A DNA stretch of 64,000 nucleotides from Neisseria sp. DTU_2020_1000833_1_SI_GRL_NUU_006. GTDB lineage: Bacteria; Pseudomonadota; Gammaproteobacteria; Burkholderiales; Neisseriaceae. Below, piece after piece: positions 34,327 to 42,250 of this stretch. The DNA lies in contig CP135593.1 of the NCBI GenBank assembly GCA_032388755.1, positions 1,984,001 through 2,048,000 on the forward strand. Direction: 5' to 3'. The first letter of the stretch is position 1; every line of letters begins with the position of its first letter. The position numbers were made by a program, and so were the translations under genes. The notes beneath the pieces were generated by a model, which was not told the origin of the DNA, made no database searches, and worked only from the letters and a program-made list of their open reading frames with translations.

Positions 34327-36342
34327 TTACCCCAAAAACTCTTTCAAAAACAGCAACACGCAGGCGAGTTCGTCGGCGGCATCATGTTGCGTACCGTTGC
34401 CGGTATGACCGCCGCCGTCCGGAGCGTAGAGCCACGATTGCGCGGAGGTTTCGCGCAGTTTGGCGTAGAACTTGAGCGCGTGGGCGGGATGGACGCGGTC
34501 GTCGCTGAGGCTGGTGGTGATGAGTGCGGGCGGGTATGGCACGTCGTCTGAAAGATTGTGATACGGCGACAATTCGCCCAGCCAGCGTTTGCAGACTTCG
34601 TATTTCTGCGGGTTGCCGTATTCATCCGTCCAGCTTGCGCCGGCGGAGAGCAGCGGATAGCGGATCATGTCGGTCAGCGGCACTTCGCACACCAGCGCGC
34701 CTATGCTTTGCGGCTCGCGCACGAAGGCGGCGGCGGTAATCAGGCCGCCGTTGCTGCCGCCCTGCAAACCGATGTGTTCGGGCGAACTCATGCCGCGTTC
34801 GGACAAATCGCGCACGACGGCAAGCAAATCATCGACGCTTTTGTGTTTGCTGATTCCCTGCGCCGCCTGATGCCAGCGCGGGCCGAACTCGCCGCCGCCG
34901 CGTATGTTCGCCAACACGAAGGCATTACCCTCTTCCAGCCAGTATTTGCCGATGCTGCCCAGATAATGCGGCAGCTCGGGCACGCCGAAACCGCCGTAGG
35001 CATAGACCAGCGTCGGCGTGTCGGGCGCGGCGTTTTTGCCGACGTGGAAATAAGGGATGCGCTCGCCGTCGGACGACACCGCCCAAAACTGCCGCACTTC
35101 GATACCATCTGAAACAAACTGCTGCGGCTGGCGGCGCATGACGGTCAGTTCCATCACGTTCAAATCCAGCGCAAACAGCGTCAGCGGCGTGGTGAAATCG
35201 CTGGCGGCAAGGTAAACCACGTCGCCGCCCCAAGGCTGGTCGGTCATTTCCAGCGCGCCCGAAGGCAGGCGCGGCAGTTCGGCCTCCTGCCATTTGCCAT
35301 CAGTAAAACGCCACGCTTTCAGACGACCTTGCACGTTTTCCAGCAGGCTCGCCACCACAAAACGCTTGGTCGTTTCCACGCTTTCCAATGCCTGCGTTTC
35401 ATCGGGCGCAAACAAAAGCTGCGCCGCCCCGAGTTCTCCCCGATTCAGCTTCACCGCTACCAGCGCGCCGCTCGGATAGCTTTGGTTCGCGCGGTTCCAG
35501 TCCTTGCGCAGCGTCAGCAAAAGATGCCCCGCCAAATAGCCGACCACGTCGCAATCGGCGGGCAGGTTCAACGGTTTCGCCTCGCCTTCAGACGACACCT
35601 GCAAATACGTCTTGGTATAAAAACCGTCCGACGCTTCAATCAAATCAATCGGCGAACCCTGCGGATCAAGGTAACGCCACGCGTTCACCATCATCCCGTC
35701 TTCACCGATTTGGTACACCGGCAGGCTTTCCTCGAAACTCTTGCCGCGCTCCACCAGCCACACCTCGCGCGGATAGCCCGATTCGGTCAACTGCCGCTCG
35801 TCCCAAGCCGGACACACCCACACGCTGTTTTCATCGCGCCACGACACATGGTTTTTCCCCGCCGGAAAATGAAAGCCGCCCTCGACCAGCCCGCCCGCTT
35901 CCAAATCCACTTCCAGCGTATAAGCCGTATCGCCGCCCGATTTGCTCAAAGTCAACAGCGCGCGGTTGGGCTGCTCCACCAAGTGCGACACCCCGCCCAG
36001 ATACACATCGTCGCCGAGCAGCCCGTCGAAATCCGCCACCGAAAACAAGATTTTCCACTCAGGATAGCCTGAACGGTAGGTCGCCGCCGTACATACGCGG
36101 TACACACCCTTCGGATATTCCGCGTCCTGATGGAAATGGTACATCCGCGCGCGGTGTTCCTGACAAAACGGAATCTGCCGCGTGTCCTGCATCTGAGCCA
36201 AAATCCCGTCCGACAGCGCGCGTGCCTTATCGTTGTCAAAAAAACGAGCGCGCGTTTCGGCATGCGCTTCAGCGGCAAAATTTTGCGTTTCGGGGGCGTC
36301 GAGGTTTTCGAAATGGAGATAGGAATCGGGGTAGGATTTCAT
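34327..36342 (-). CDS. Prolyl oligopeptidase family serine peptidase (S9A)
   Basis: 671 residues. An N-terminal beta-propeller (about 70-400) covers a C-terminal alpha/beta-hydrolase. The catalytic triad is visible: Ser in GLQGGSNGGLITAAA, Asp in TSLSDDRVHPAHA and His in APDGGGHTGNG. ANIRGGGEFGPRWHQA shapes the oxyanion region. No signal peptide, so cytoplasmic, with a likely role in degrading proline-containing peptides. Full length for the family, with no operon partner. Confidence 0.93.
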   Translation of the reverse strand: MKSYPDSYLHFENLDAPETQNFAAEAHAETRARFFDNDKARALSDGILAQMQDTRQIPFCQEHRARMYHFHQDAEYPKGVYRVCTAATYRSGYPEWKILFSVADFDGLLGDDVYLGGVSHLVEQPNRALLTLSKSGGDTAYTLEVDLEAGGLVEGGFHFPAGKNHVSWRDENSVWVCPAWDERQLTESGYPREVWLVERGKSFEESLPVYQIGEDGMMVNAWRYLDPQGSPIDLIEASDGFYTKTYLQVSSEGEAKPLNLPADCDVVGYLAGHLLLTLRKDWNRANQSYPSGALVAVKLNRGELGAAQLLFAPDETQALESVETTKRFVVASLLENVQGRLKAWRFTDGKWQEAELPRLPSGALEMTDQPWGGDVVYLAASDFTTPLTLFALDLNVMELTVMRRQPQQFVSDGIEVRQFWAVSSDGERIPYFHVGKNAAPDTPTLVYAYGGFGVPELPHYLGSIGKYWLEEGNAFVLANIRGGGEFGPRWHQAAQGISKHKSVDDLLAVVRDLSERGMSSPEHIGLQGGSNGGLITAAAFVREPQSIGALVCEVPLTDMIRYPLLSAGASWTDEYGNPQKYEVCKRWLGELSPYHNLSDDVPYPPALITTSLSDDRVHPAHALKFYAKLRETSAQSWLYAPDGGGHTGNGTQHDAADELACVLLFLKEFLG

Positions 36343-36590
36343 AGAAGGGAGGCCGTCTGAAAATAGCGAAAGCGGGAATTATAGCGGGAAAGCCTTGCAG
36401 ACAGATGAAAAGGTCGTCTGAAAACGAGTGTGGCGGGTTTCTTCGCTACCGCTTCCGATACACCGCTTAGCCATCAGCCTTCAAAGCGGGAAACACCAGT
36501 TCGGTATCCGTAGAGCTTGGGGAAAGGTCATCTGAAAATAAGTGTGGGAGAGTCCACTACCGTTTCAGATACACTTAACCATCAGCCGTC

Positions 36591-36610
36591 ATTCCCGCGC
36601 CGGCGGGAAT
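36591..36610. repeat. dRS3 repeat, copy 1
   Basis: ATTCCCGCGCCGGCGGGAAT, matching the neisserial dRS3 pattern ATTCCC-N8-GGGAAT. Confidence 0.9.
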
Positions 36611-36670
36611 CCAGTCCTGTCGGCACGGAAATCTGTCAGGAAAAAAGGTTTCCTCAATTCCGCATCCTGG

Positions 36671-36690
36671 ATTCCCGCCGGCGCGGGAAT
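36671..36690. repeat. dRS3 repeat, copy 2
   Basis: ATTCCCGCCGGCGCGGGAAT, the reverse complement of copy 1. The 60 bp between the two are a typical RS spacer, so this is a minimal neisserial intergenic mosaic element. Confidence 0.9.
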
Positions 36691-36741
36691 GACGGGGCTA
36701 AAGGGAATGACGAGACTAAATAAGCTGCTGTATCAAAAGTT
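36683..36741 (+). repeat. Direct repeat left of the DUF2971-like gene
   Basis: GCGGGAATGACGGGGCTAAA followed, after an 18-bp near-duplicate, by TAAGCTGCTGTATCAAAAGT. The same sequence without the 18-bp insert is at 38371-38411, so the repeats bracket the gene between them. Confidence 0.85.
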
Positions 36742-36744
36742 TCA

Positions 36745-36815
36745 GTAGGTCGGATTCTCGAATCCGACGGCTTTGGGGATGGCAGGTTTTTGTCGGATAC
36801 AAGTATCCGACCTAC
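36745..36815. repeat. Nested palindrome with outer arms GTAGGTCGGAT / ATCCGACCTAC
   Basis: Two local hairpins (TCGGATTCTCGAATCCGA and GTCGGATACAAGTATCCGAC) lie inside 11-bp outer arms; 71 bp in all. It looks like a small mobile or REP-type element. No coding potential. Confidence 0.7.
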
Positions 36816-36851
36816 GGCTACGGCTGTTTCGGCATTGCCGCGCAAACCAAC

Positions 36852-38270
36852 CTACTTATTCGGCGGATTAATCGGCAGCGTCGAGCGGGAGACTTTGACG
36901 TCGGGGCATTTTTGCTTCATCCGATAGCGGAACACTTCCGCCTTGCGTTGATTGCCGGTTTTTTCGTAATTCGTGCCCAAAATCACCTCGTCCGCCTGAT
37001 TCCGTATATCGGCATAAGGGATATAGATGGATTTAGTATCCTTGCAATATTCGATTTCCTCCGAATCGATTGGCTTGATGACCAACAGGCGGAACTCTTC
37101 TTCATCGCGGAAGGCGAAGTCTTTAAACAGATAGCGGATGTATTCCAAGGCATCTTTACTTTCGTCACTGACGGCAGATTTGTCCTTGAAAAACCCGATA
37201 AGCTCTTCCAACGCTTCTTTTAATCTTTCCAAGCGAAACTGATGCCATCCTTCATTTCCGACGGGTTTCAGGCGGATACCGAATTTCGGTTCTTCTTGAG
37301 ACGGAAACCATATCCCGCATTTCTTTTCCGCAATATATTCATCTTTGTACGCGATATAGGCGACTTGATAAAGCGGCAGTTTTTCATATTCATCAACTTT
37401 GGGCAGGTCGTCTGAATTCTGCCCAGACGTTTCAGACAGACTACGGAATGTAAATGTAGCGGAAATATCCGCGTTTTTCAGCCAATTCCTGTTTTTATTG
37501 AACACCAGGCAGCAGCCCGAAGCCTCCACGCCGTCTTCTTTCCCATACAGGCGGAACTGGTTCAAATCGTTGACGCGGCTGGAGAAACAGGTAAAAAAAG
37601 CATTGTGGGACGCGCTATCCGACTTGTTTTCCACCCCTAAATCTTGCTGGTTTAGCAAGTCCAGCAAACTCTTGCCCTCGGACGGGTCGTTCATATAGGT
37701 AGAGCTGCCAAGCCGCATCGGACTGGCGGTTTCGTTGTTATCAATCCCGAATAATATATGGCATACATGGGGCGAGGTGTAATGCGCCATCGGGATGGAA
37801 CCCAATTCTATCGGTGTGATATGGAGAACCGCCAACACGGTTGAAACGGCATCTTGCAGTTGTGAAGTTTCGTCTTTGAAAAGTGATTCCTGTATTTCTT
37901 GCTTTTTCTTCTCGAAATAGGAATGCCAATCTTCATTTAGGTAATGAATATCTTTTAAACCTTGATAGATTATTTTTTTCCATTCTTTTTTTTCTTCCTC
38001 ATCCTCATCGCTTAATTGTGATAATTTTTCGTAAGCAGCCAAAAAATTTTCGTTAGCCTGTTTAACAAAGCTTTCTGTGCCTTTACTTCTCTTAATCAGT
38101 TCAAGATAACAACTGCCAAGTTGATATTGAATCAAGAATTGCTCTGAAATTTGGTTATTTTTATCTGGAATCTCGCACCAAGCCTGATTCAGCTTTTCAA
38201 TCGCTTCAACGTATTTTCCATCATTGGATAATAGTAAACTTTCAAAAATCAAACGATTAATATCCATCAT
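36852..38270 (-). CDS. TPR-like N-terminus plus DUF2971-like C-terminus
   Basis: 472 residues. The N-terminal ~130 are helical with TPR-like pairs (DGKYVEAIEKLNQAWCEI, LGSCYLELIKRSKGTESFVK). From about residue 160 the protein follows the DUF2971 pattern: MAHYTSPHVCHILFG, YMNDPSEGKSLLDLL, AFFTCFSSRVNDLNQFRLYG, GCCLVFNKN, FAFRDEEEFRLLVIKP and SIYIPYADI. DUF2971 proteins are often found in variable or defence-associated gene sets; their activity is not settled. RBS GGGATAA precedes tandem ATGs. Direct repeats flank the gene, which suggests it is accessory. Confidence 0.78.
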   Translation of the reverse strand: MMDINRLIFESLLLSNDGKYVEAIEKLNQAWCEIPDKNNQISEQFLIQYQLGSCYLELIKRSKGTESFVKQANENFLAAYEKLSQLSDEDEEEKKEWKKIIYQGLKDIHYLNEDWHSYFEKKKQEIQESLFKDETSQLQDAVSTVLAVLHITPIELGSIPMAHYTSPHVCHILFGIDNNETASPMRLGSSTYMNDPSEGKSLLDLLNQQDLGVENKSDSASHNAFFTCFSSRVNDLNQFRLYGKEDGVEASGCCLVFNKNRNWLKNADISATFTFRSLSETSGQNSDDLPKVDEYEKLPLYQVAYIAYKDEYIAEKKCGIWFPSQEEPKFGIRLKPVGNEGWHQFRLERLKEALEELIGFFKDKSAVSDESKDALEYIRYLFKDFAFRDEEEFRLLVIKPIDSEEIEYCKDTKSIYIPYADIRNQADEVILGTNYEKTGNQRKAEVFRYRMKQKCPDVKVSRSTLPINPPNK

Positions 38271-38370
38271 TTATCCCTTTATCAAACCAATCCATTAAAA
38301 AACGATCAAGCAGAAATTGTACATCATAAATAAGCAAATAACTTACTCCGATATATTGTTTACCGCCTGT

Positions 38371-38411
38371 GCGGGAATGACGGGGCTAAATAAGCTGCTG
38401 TATCAAAAGTT
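38371..38411 (+). repeat. Direct repeat right of the DUF2971-like gene
   Basis: 41 bp, GCGGGAATGACGGGGCTAAA plus TAAGCTGCTGTATCAAAAGTT, matching 36683-36741 in the same orientation. Confidence 0.85.
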
Positions 38412-38491
38412 AAATTCCCCGCGATATACCAAAGCTCCCTCTTCCCACACCAAAAGCAGAAAACCGATTCAGTATCCATCCATGTTTATAA

Positions 38492-38536
38492 AAAGGTCGT
38501 CTGAAAACCCAAAAATCCGGTTTTCAGACGACCTTT
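38492..38536 (-). terminator. DUS stem-loop after ligE
   Basis: AAAGGTCGTCTGAAAACC with complement, 14 bp past the ligE stop. Confidence 0.75.
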
Positions 38537-38549
38537 CGACCATCGGTTT

Positions 38550-39368
38550 TTACCTGTCCGTCCTGACCCGCACAAACGTGGCAAATTTCGGCGTGCCTTT
38601 TTGTGTGAAGCCGCGGTAGCGGTATGTGATGACCGCGCCGATTTTGGGCGGGTTGTCGCGGTCTTTGTCTTTGAAGCCGCTGCCGATGCGGAATTCGCCG
38701 TGTTGGTTTTTGCAGCCGACCGCGCCCAGCCGTCCGGCGTTGCGCCCTTTGCCTTCATAATGCCGCGTTACCGTGCATTCGTCGTCGTATTGGCTTTTCA
38801 GCTTCAATAATTGGCTGCTCCTGCCGCCGATGTAACGCGATTCGGGCTGGCGCAGCATCACGCCTTCGCCGCCCTGCGCTTCGATTTGTTTCAAAAAATC
38901 CATCGCGTGCTGCCGGTCGCGGACTTTGATTTGCGGGATGATGGTAATGGGCGCATTCGGATGCGTTTTCAGCCATTGCGTTGCGACGGCGAGGCGTTGG
39001 TAGAGGTTGCCTTGCGCTTTGGGTACGTCGAAAACGTGCAGGCGGATGCCGCGCCAATCGCCGGAAGACGAGCGCACGGCGGCGGAAATCTGTTCAAACT
39101 GCCCGCGCCCGCTATACAGCTCGCCGTCGAGCGGATAGGGTGGGAACTGCGCGGTAAAGCCTTTGGGCGGCGTGAACGCGTAGCCCTGCCTGCTGACCAG
39201 TTGCCGCCCGTCCCAATACGCGCGCACGCCGTCGAGCTTCTCGCTCATCGCCCAGCCTGTAATGTCTTGGTCTTTGTATTCCTGCGCCAGCATCAAATCG
39301 GCGCCGAGCGCCGTTTGGATGAAAAAAGCGGCAAAAATCGGTATCATGCCCTGCATTGAAGTTCTCAT
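38550..39368 (-). CDS. ligE: ATP-dependent DNA ligase LigE, with signal peptide
   Basis: 272 residues. A hydrophobic leader MQGMIPIFAAFFIQTALGA points to export, as for other neisserial LigE proteins. The adenylation motif SEKLDGVRAYWDG has the nucleophilic Lys44; other nucleotidyltransferase motifs are YPLDGELYSGRG (III), LHVFDVP (IIIa), GGEGVMLRQP (IV) and LLKLKS (V). The C-terminal OB-fold is short (GAVITYRYRGF, PKFATFVRVR). A minimal ligase thought to work on extracellular or incoming DNA, in biofilm or uptake. ATG choices at residues 1, 5 and 8 are equally possible. Confidence 0.92.
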   Translation of the reverse strand: MRTSMQGMIPIFAAFFIQTALGADLMLAQEYKDQDITGWAMSEKLDGVRAYWDGRQLVSRQGYAFTPPKGFTAQFPPYPLDGELYSGRGQFEQISAAVRSSSGDWRGIRLHVFDVPKAQGNLYQRLAVATQWLKTHPNAPITIIPQIKVRDRQHAMDFLKQIEAQGGEGVMLRQPESRYIGGRSSQLLKLKSQYDDECTVTRHYEGKGRNAGRLGAVGCKNQHGEFRIGSGFKDKDRDNPPKIGAVITYRYRGFTQKGTPKFATFVRVRTDR

Positions 39369-39509
39369 AAACGTTCCAATAATGTGAGTGATTATTTCAA
39401 ATATAATAATGATACCGCATAAGCAGACCGAAGGTCGTCTGAAAACATCGTTTCATCGTTTCAACGAAGTTCAATCCCCGTCCAACCACTACCCAAGGAA
39501 TCCCGCCTC

Positions 39510-40142
39510 ATGGCACTTCAAGCCGAAATCATTGCCGTTACCCCTTTCCGCCAAAACTGCACCCTCTTGTGGGATGACGAAACCCGCGAAGCCGTCCTGA
39601 CCGATGTCGGCGGCGACGTTTCCTACCTCCTACAAGAGCTGGACGCGAAAAACCTCAGCCTGACCGCCATTTGGCTGACCCACGGACACCTCGACCATGC
39701 CGGCGGCGTGGTGGAATTGCGCGAACACCGCCCCGTCCCCGTCATCGGCCCTCATGCGGACGACGAATTCCTGCTGCAAGCCCTGCCCGAAACGACCGCC
39801 CAATACGGCTTTCCCGTTTCCCCCGCGTTCGAGCCGACCCGTTGGCTGACCGAAGGCGAAACGCTCAAGGTCGGCAGCCACGCCTTCCAAGTCCTGCACA
39901 TCCCCGGCCACACGCCCGGCCACGTCGTTTTCTACTGCGCCGAAGCAGGGCTGCTCATCGCGGGCGACGTATTGTTTTACGAAACCATAGGCAGAACCGA
40001 CTTCCCGCGCGGCAACCACGCCGACCTCATCCATAATATCCGCACCAAACTGTTCGTCCTGCCCGAAGACACGCGCGTCATCGCCGGACACGGCAGAATG
40101 ACCGACATCGGGCATGAAAAACGGCACAATCCGTTTTTTTAA
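39510..40142 (+). CDS. Metallo-beta-lactamase fold hydrolase, YcbL/glyoxalase II-like
   Basis: 210 residues. The metal-binding motif THGHLDHAGGVVEL (about residue 53) and downstream ligands in HIPGHTPGHVVFY, LIAGDVLFY and VIAGHGRMTDIGHE are all present, so two metals can bind. It lacks the C-terminal substrate domain of true glyoxalase II (about 250 residues). The likely substrate is a thioester or similar; not deducible here. RBS AAGGAATC precedes the ATG. Confidence 0.9.
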   Translation: MALQAEIIAVTPFRQNCTLLWDDETREAVLTDVGGDVSYLLQELDAKNLSLTAIWLTHGHLDHAGGVVELREHRPVPVIGPHADDEFLLQALPETTAQYGFPVSPAFEPTRWLTEGETLKVGSHAFQVLHIPGHTPGHVVFYCAEAGLLIAGDVLFYETIGRTDFPRGNHADLIHNIRTKLFVLPEDTRVIAGHGRMTDIGHEKRHNPFF

Positions 40143-40154
40143 ATCCTGAAAGCG

Positions 40155-40196
40155 AAAGGTCGTCTGAAACACGGATAAGCGTTTCAGACGACCTTT
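40155..40196 (+). terminator. DUS stem-loop after the metallo-hydrolase gene
   Basis: AAAGGTCGTCTGAAAC / GTTTCAGACGACCTTT ending in a T-run, 13 bp after the stop. Confidence 0.8.
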
Positions 40197-40479
40197 TTTA
40201 AAAAATTGGCATAAAACTTGCATGGAATCTGAACGAGAAATTTACATTTCGCCTTAAATTTGATTAAACATCAAAATAAACAACCAGTAACGCGATTTTA
40301 CCCGACCCGGACACACGCTTTCCTGAAGCCGATGTACCATCATTTACAATTATATCCGTATGAAATTGTTACAAAGTGACAATAAACGGCATCGGCACAA
40401 AGGGCAGCGTGCGGGTAAATCGTATTTTTCCATGCGGCAGAGGCATAACCGAAGCCGCCAACACGAAAAAGGATTAACC

Positions 40480-41010
40480 ATGAAAACGTCCCGCATCGCC
40501 AAAACCGCCCTTTACCTCGCTGCCGCAGCCGTATTGTCCGCCTGCGCCGGCAAAAGCCACGTTAAAGCCGACGGAACGACAGACAACCCCGTCTTTCCGA
40601 AACCCTACTCCGTAACCTTCAACAAAAACCAAGGCACATTCCCTACCGCCGATGAACTCGAACAGATGAAACCGGGTCTGAGCAAAGACGACATCTACAA
40701 AATCCTCGGCCGTCCGCACTACGATGAAGGTATGTTCGGCGTGCGCGAATGGAACTACCTCTTCCACTTCCGCACTCCCGGCGTTCCCGCCAATCCCGAC
40801 ATCGGCTCCGGCGTAGAAGGCATTACCACCTGCCAATACAAAGTCTTGTTTGACAAACACAAATACGCCCGCAGCTTCCATTGGAAAGCCGTCTTCCCGG
40901 AAGACGCCGTCTGCCCGCCCGTACAAGAAGTTGCCCCACAACCCGCGCCTGAACCTCAAATCATCATCCGCGAGGTTGCGCCCGAAACCCACCACCGCAT
41001 CCGCAAATAA
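40480..41010 (+). CDS. SmpA/OmlA (BamE-like) domain lipoprotein
   Basis: 176 residues from ATG 40480, which follows AAAAAGGA. The signal peptide ends in lipobox LSAC (Cys21). The central domain TADELEQMKPGLSKDDIYKILGRPHYDEGMFGVREWNYLF is the BamE/SmpA fold: helix, then L-G-x-P, then a W-x-Y-x-F strand. The C-terminus is Pro-rich (VAPQPAPEPQ). Probably an outer-membrane, periplasm-facing lipoprotein in envelope assembly. An upstream extension to 40360 has no support. It is followed 9 bp later by the Ldt-like gene. Confidence 0.85.
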   Translation: MKTSRIAKTALYLAAAAVLSACAGKSHVKADGTTDNPVFPKPYSVTFNKNQGTFPTADELEQMKPGLSKDDIYKILGRPHYDEGMFGVREWNYLFHFRTPGVPANPDIGSGVEGITTCQYKVLFDKHKYARSFHWKAVFPEDAVCPPVQEVAPQPAPEPQIIIREVAPETHHRIRK

Positions 41011-41019
41011 CAGGAAAAC

Positions 41020-41451
41020 ATGTTTAAAAGAATCATCCTCGGCGTATCGCTGCTGGCAGGGCTGAACAGCTTTGCCGCAGCCGATGCCGCCAAAGAATAC
41101 ATGCAACGCAAAAAAGTCATCGTCAACACCGCCAAAGCCGAGCTGTGTTTCACCGACGATGCCCAGTGTTACCCCGTGCTCATCGGCAAAACCACGCCGA
41201 AAGGCACTTTTGATATGCAGTTGATGAAGACTTCCAAACCCGGCTACGGCGGCGAAATCATCGGCTTCAAGCAGGAAAAAGACTTCCTATTCGCCCTGCA
41301 CCGCGTCTGGACGCTCAAACCCTCCGAGCGCCGTATGCAGCGCATCGCTTCCAACGTCGTCTCCGACCGCATCATCACCAACGGCTGCATCAACGTAACC
41401 GACAAAGTGTACGACAAATTGCGCCAATATTTTGTTTTGGAAGTGATTTGA
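41020..41451 (+). CDS. L,D-transpeptidase-like (YkuD) periplasmic protein
   Basis: 143 residues with a signal peptide (MFKRIILGVSLLAGLNSFAAA). The YkuD fold pattern is present: KTTPKGTFDMQLMK (the TPxG loop), FALHRVWTL with the conserved His, and ITNGCINV holding the nucleophilic Cys. The usual S-H-G-C reads T-N-G-C, a known variant in small Ldt-like enzymes. It may cross-link peptidoglycan or attach or trim its stem peptides. Coupled to the BamE-like gene (9 bp gap), so both concern the cell envelope. Confidence 0.83.
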   Translation: MFKRIILGVSLLAGLNSFAAADAAKEYMQRKKVIVNTAKAELCFTDDAQCYPVLIGKTTPKGTFDMQLMKTSKPGYGGEIIGFKQEKDFLFALHRVWTLKPSERRMQRIASNVVSDRIITNGCINVTDKVYDKLRQYFVLEVI

Positions 41452-41476
41452 CGGGTTTCACCATATAGCAGGCATG

Positions 41477-41525
41477 AAAAAGGTCGTCTGAAAACTTGAA
41501 ATTCAAGATTTCAGACGACCTTTTT
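41477..41525 (+). terminator. DUS stem-loop after the Ldt-like gene
   Basis: AAAAAGGTCGTCTGAAA and complement around a CTTGAAATTCAAG palindrome, then a T-run. Confidence 0.8.
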
Positions 41526-41559
41526 ATTGACTCGATACATACTTGGAGCAACCGAACCC

Positions 41560-41811
41560 GTAGCGTGGGCTTTGCTCACGAAATTTACTGCTTAATAATC
41601 TGAATTAGTTATCTGTGTCCGAGCATTCATCTCATGGACAAAACCCACGCTACTCGTTGCTTCAACGGCAACTTGTCCCTTCCCCAGTCGGGCGGGGGAA
41701 GGTTAGGATGGGGGTGGTTTTCTATGGCTCTGGGTAAAATCAAATTCGTGTAGCCCGCAGAGCCACCCTCTCCCCAGCCCTCTCCCGCCGGACGGGAGAG
41801 GGGGCGGTTTT
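41560..41811 (+). repeat. Composite intergenic repeat, copy 2, with MITE-like unit 41560-41653
   Basis: The 94-bp unit starts GTAGCGTGGGCTTTGCTCAC and ends with the inverted AAAACCCACGCTAC. The downstream tail has CCTTCCCC...GGGGGAAGG and CCCTCTCCCGCC hairpins. No gene. Confidence 0.78.
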
Positions 41812-41938
41812 CGGATAAAAACGAGGTCGTCTGAAACTTTAAGATTCGGGTTTTATAGAAACAAACCCGTTCATACCCGTTTTCAGACGACCCGTGTATT
41901 CAATCAATACAGATTTTGGATAACTCAAGTAGCGTGGG

Positions 41939-42170
41939 CTTTGCCCGCGAAATCCATCATTTAAGTAATCAAAATCAGACAATAGCCGAATGTGCTTTCA
42001 TTTTGGCATTCATATCGTGGGCAAAGCCCACGCTACGGATTGCTGCAACGGCAATCTGTTCCTTCCCCCGTCCGGCGGGGAAAGGTTAGGATGGAGGTGG
42101 TTCTATGGCTTTGGGTAAAATCAAATTCGTTCAGCCTGTAGCCCCCCTCCCCAGCCAGACGAGAGAGATT
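41939..42170 (+). repeat. Composite intergenic repeat, copy 3, with MITE-like unit 41939-42036
   Basis: Perfect 18-bp ends GTAGCGTGGGCTTTGCCC / GGGCAAAGCCCACGCTAC around an AT-rich centre; same tail as copy 2 but more decayed. A lone DUS pair lies between copies 2 and 3 (41824-41891). The whole 41452-42250 gap holds no gene. Confidence 0.8.
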
Positions 42171-42190
42171 GAAGACCGCAGATAAAAACA

Positions 42191-42231
42191 AGGTCGTCTG
42201 AAAACCTGAATCCCAAGTTTTCAGACGACCT
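42191..42231 (-). terminator. DUS stem-loop after the OPT transporter
   Basis: AGGTCGTCTGAAAAC with complement, 20 bp past the transporter stop. Confidence 0.7.
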
Positions 42232-42250
42232 CTTTATTTTCAAACCCAAC

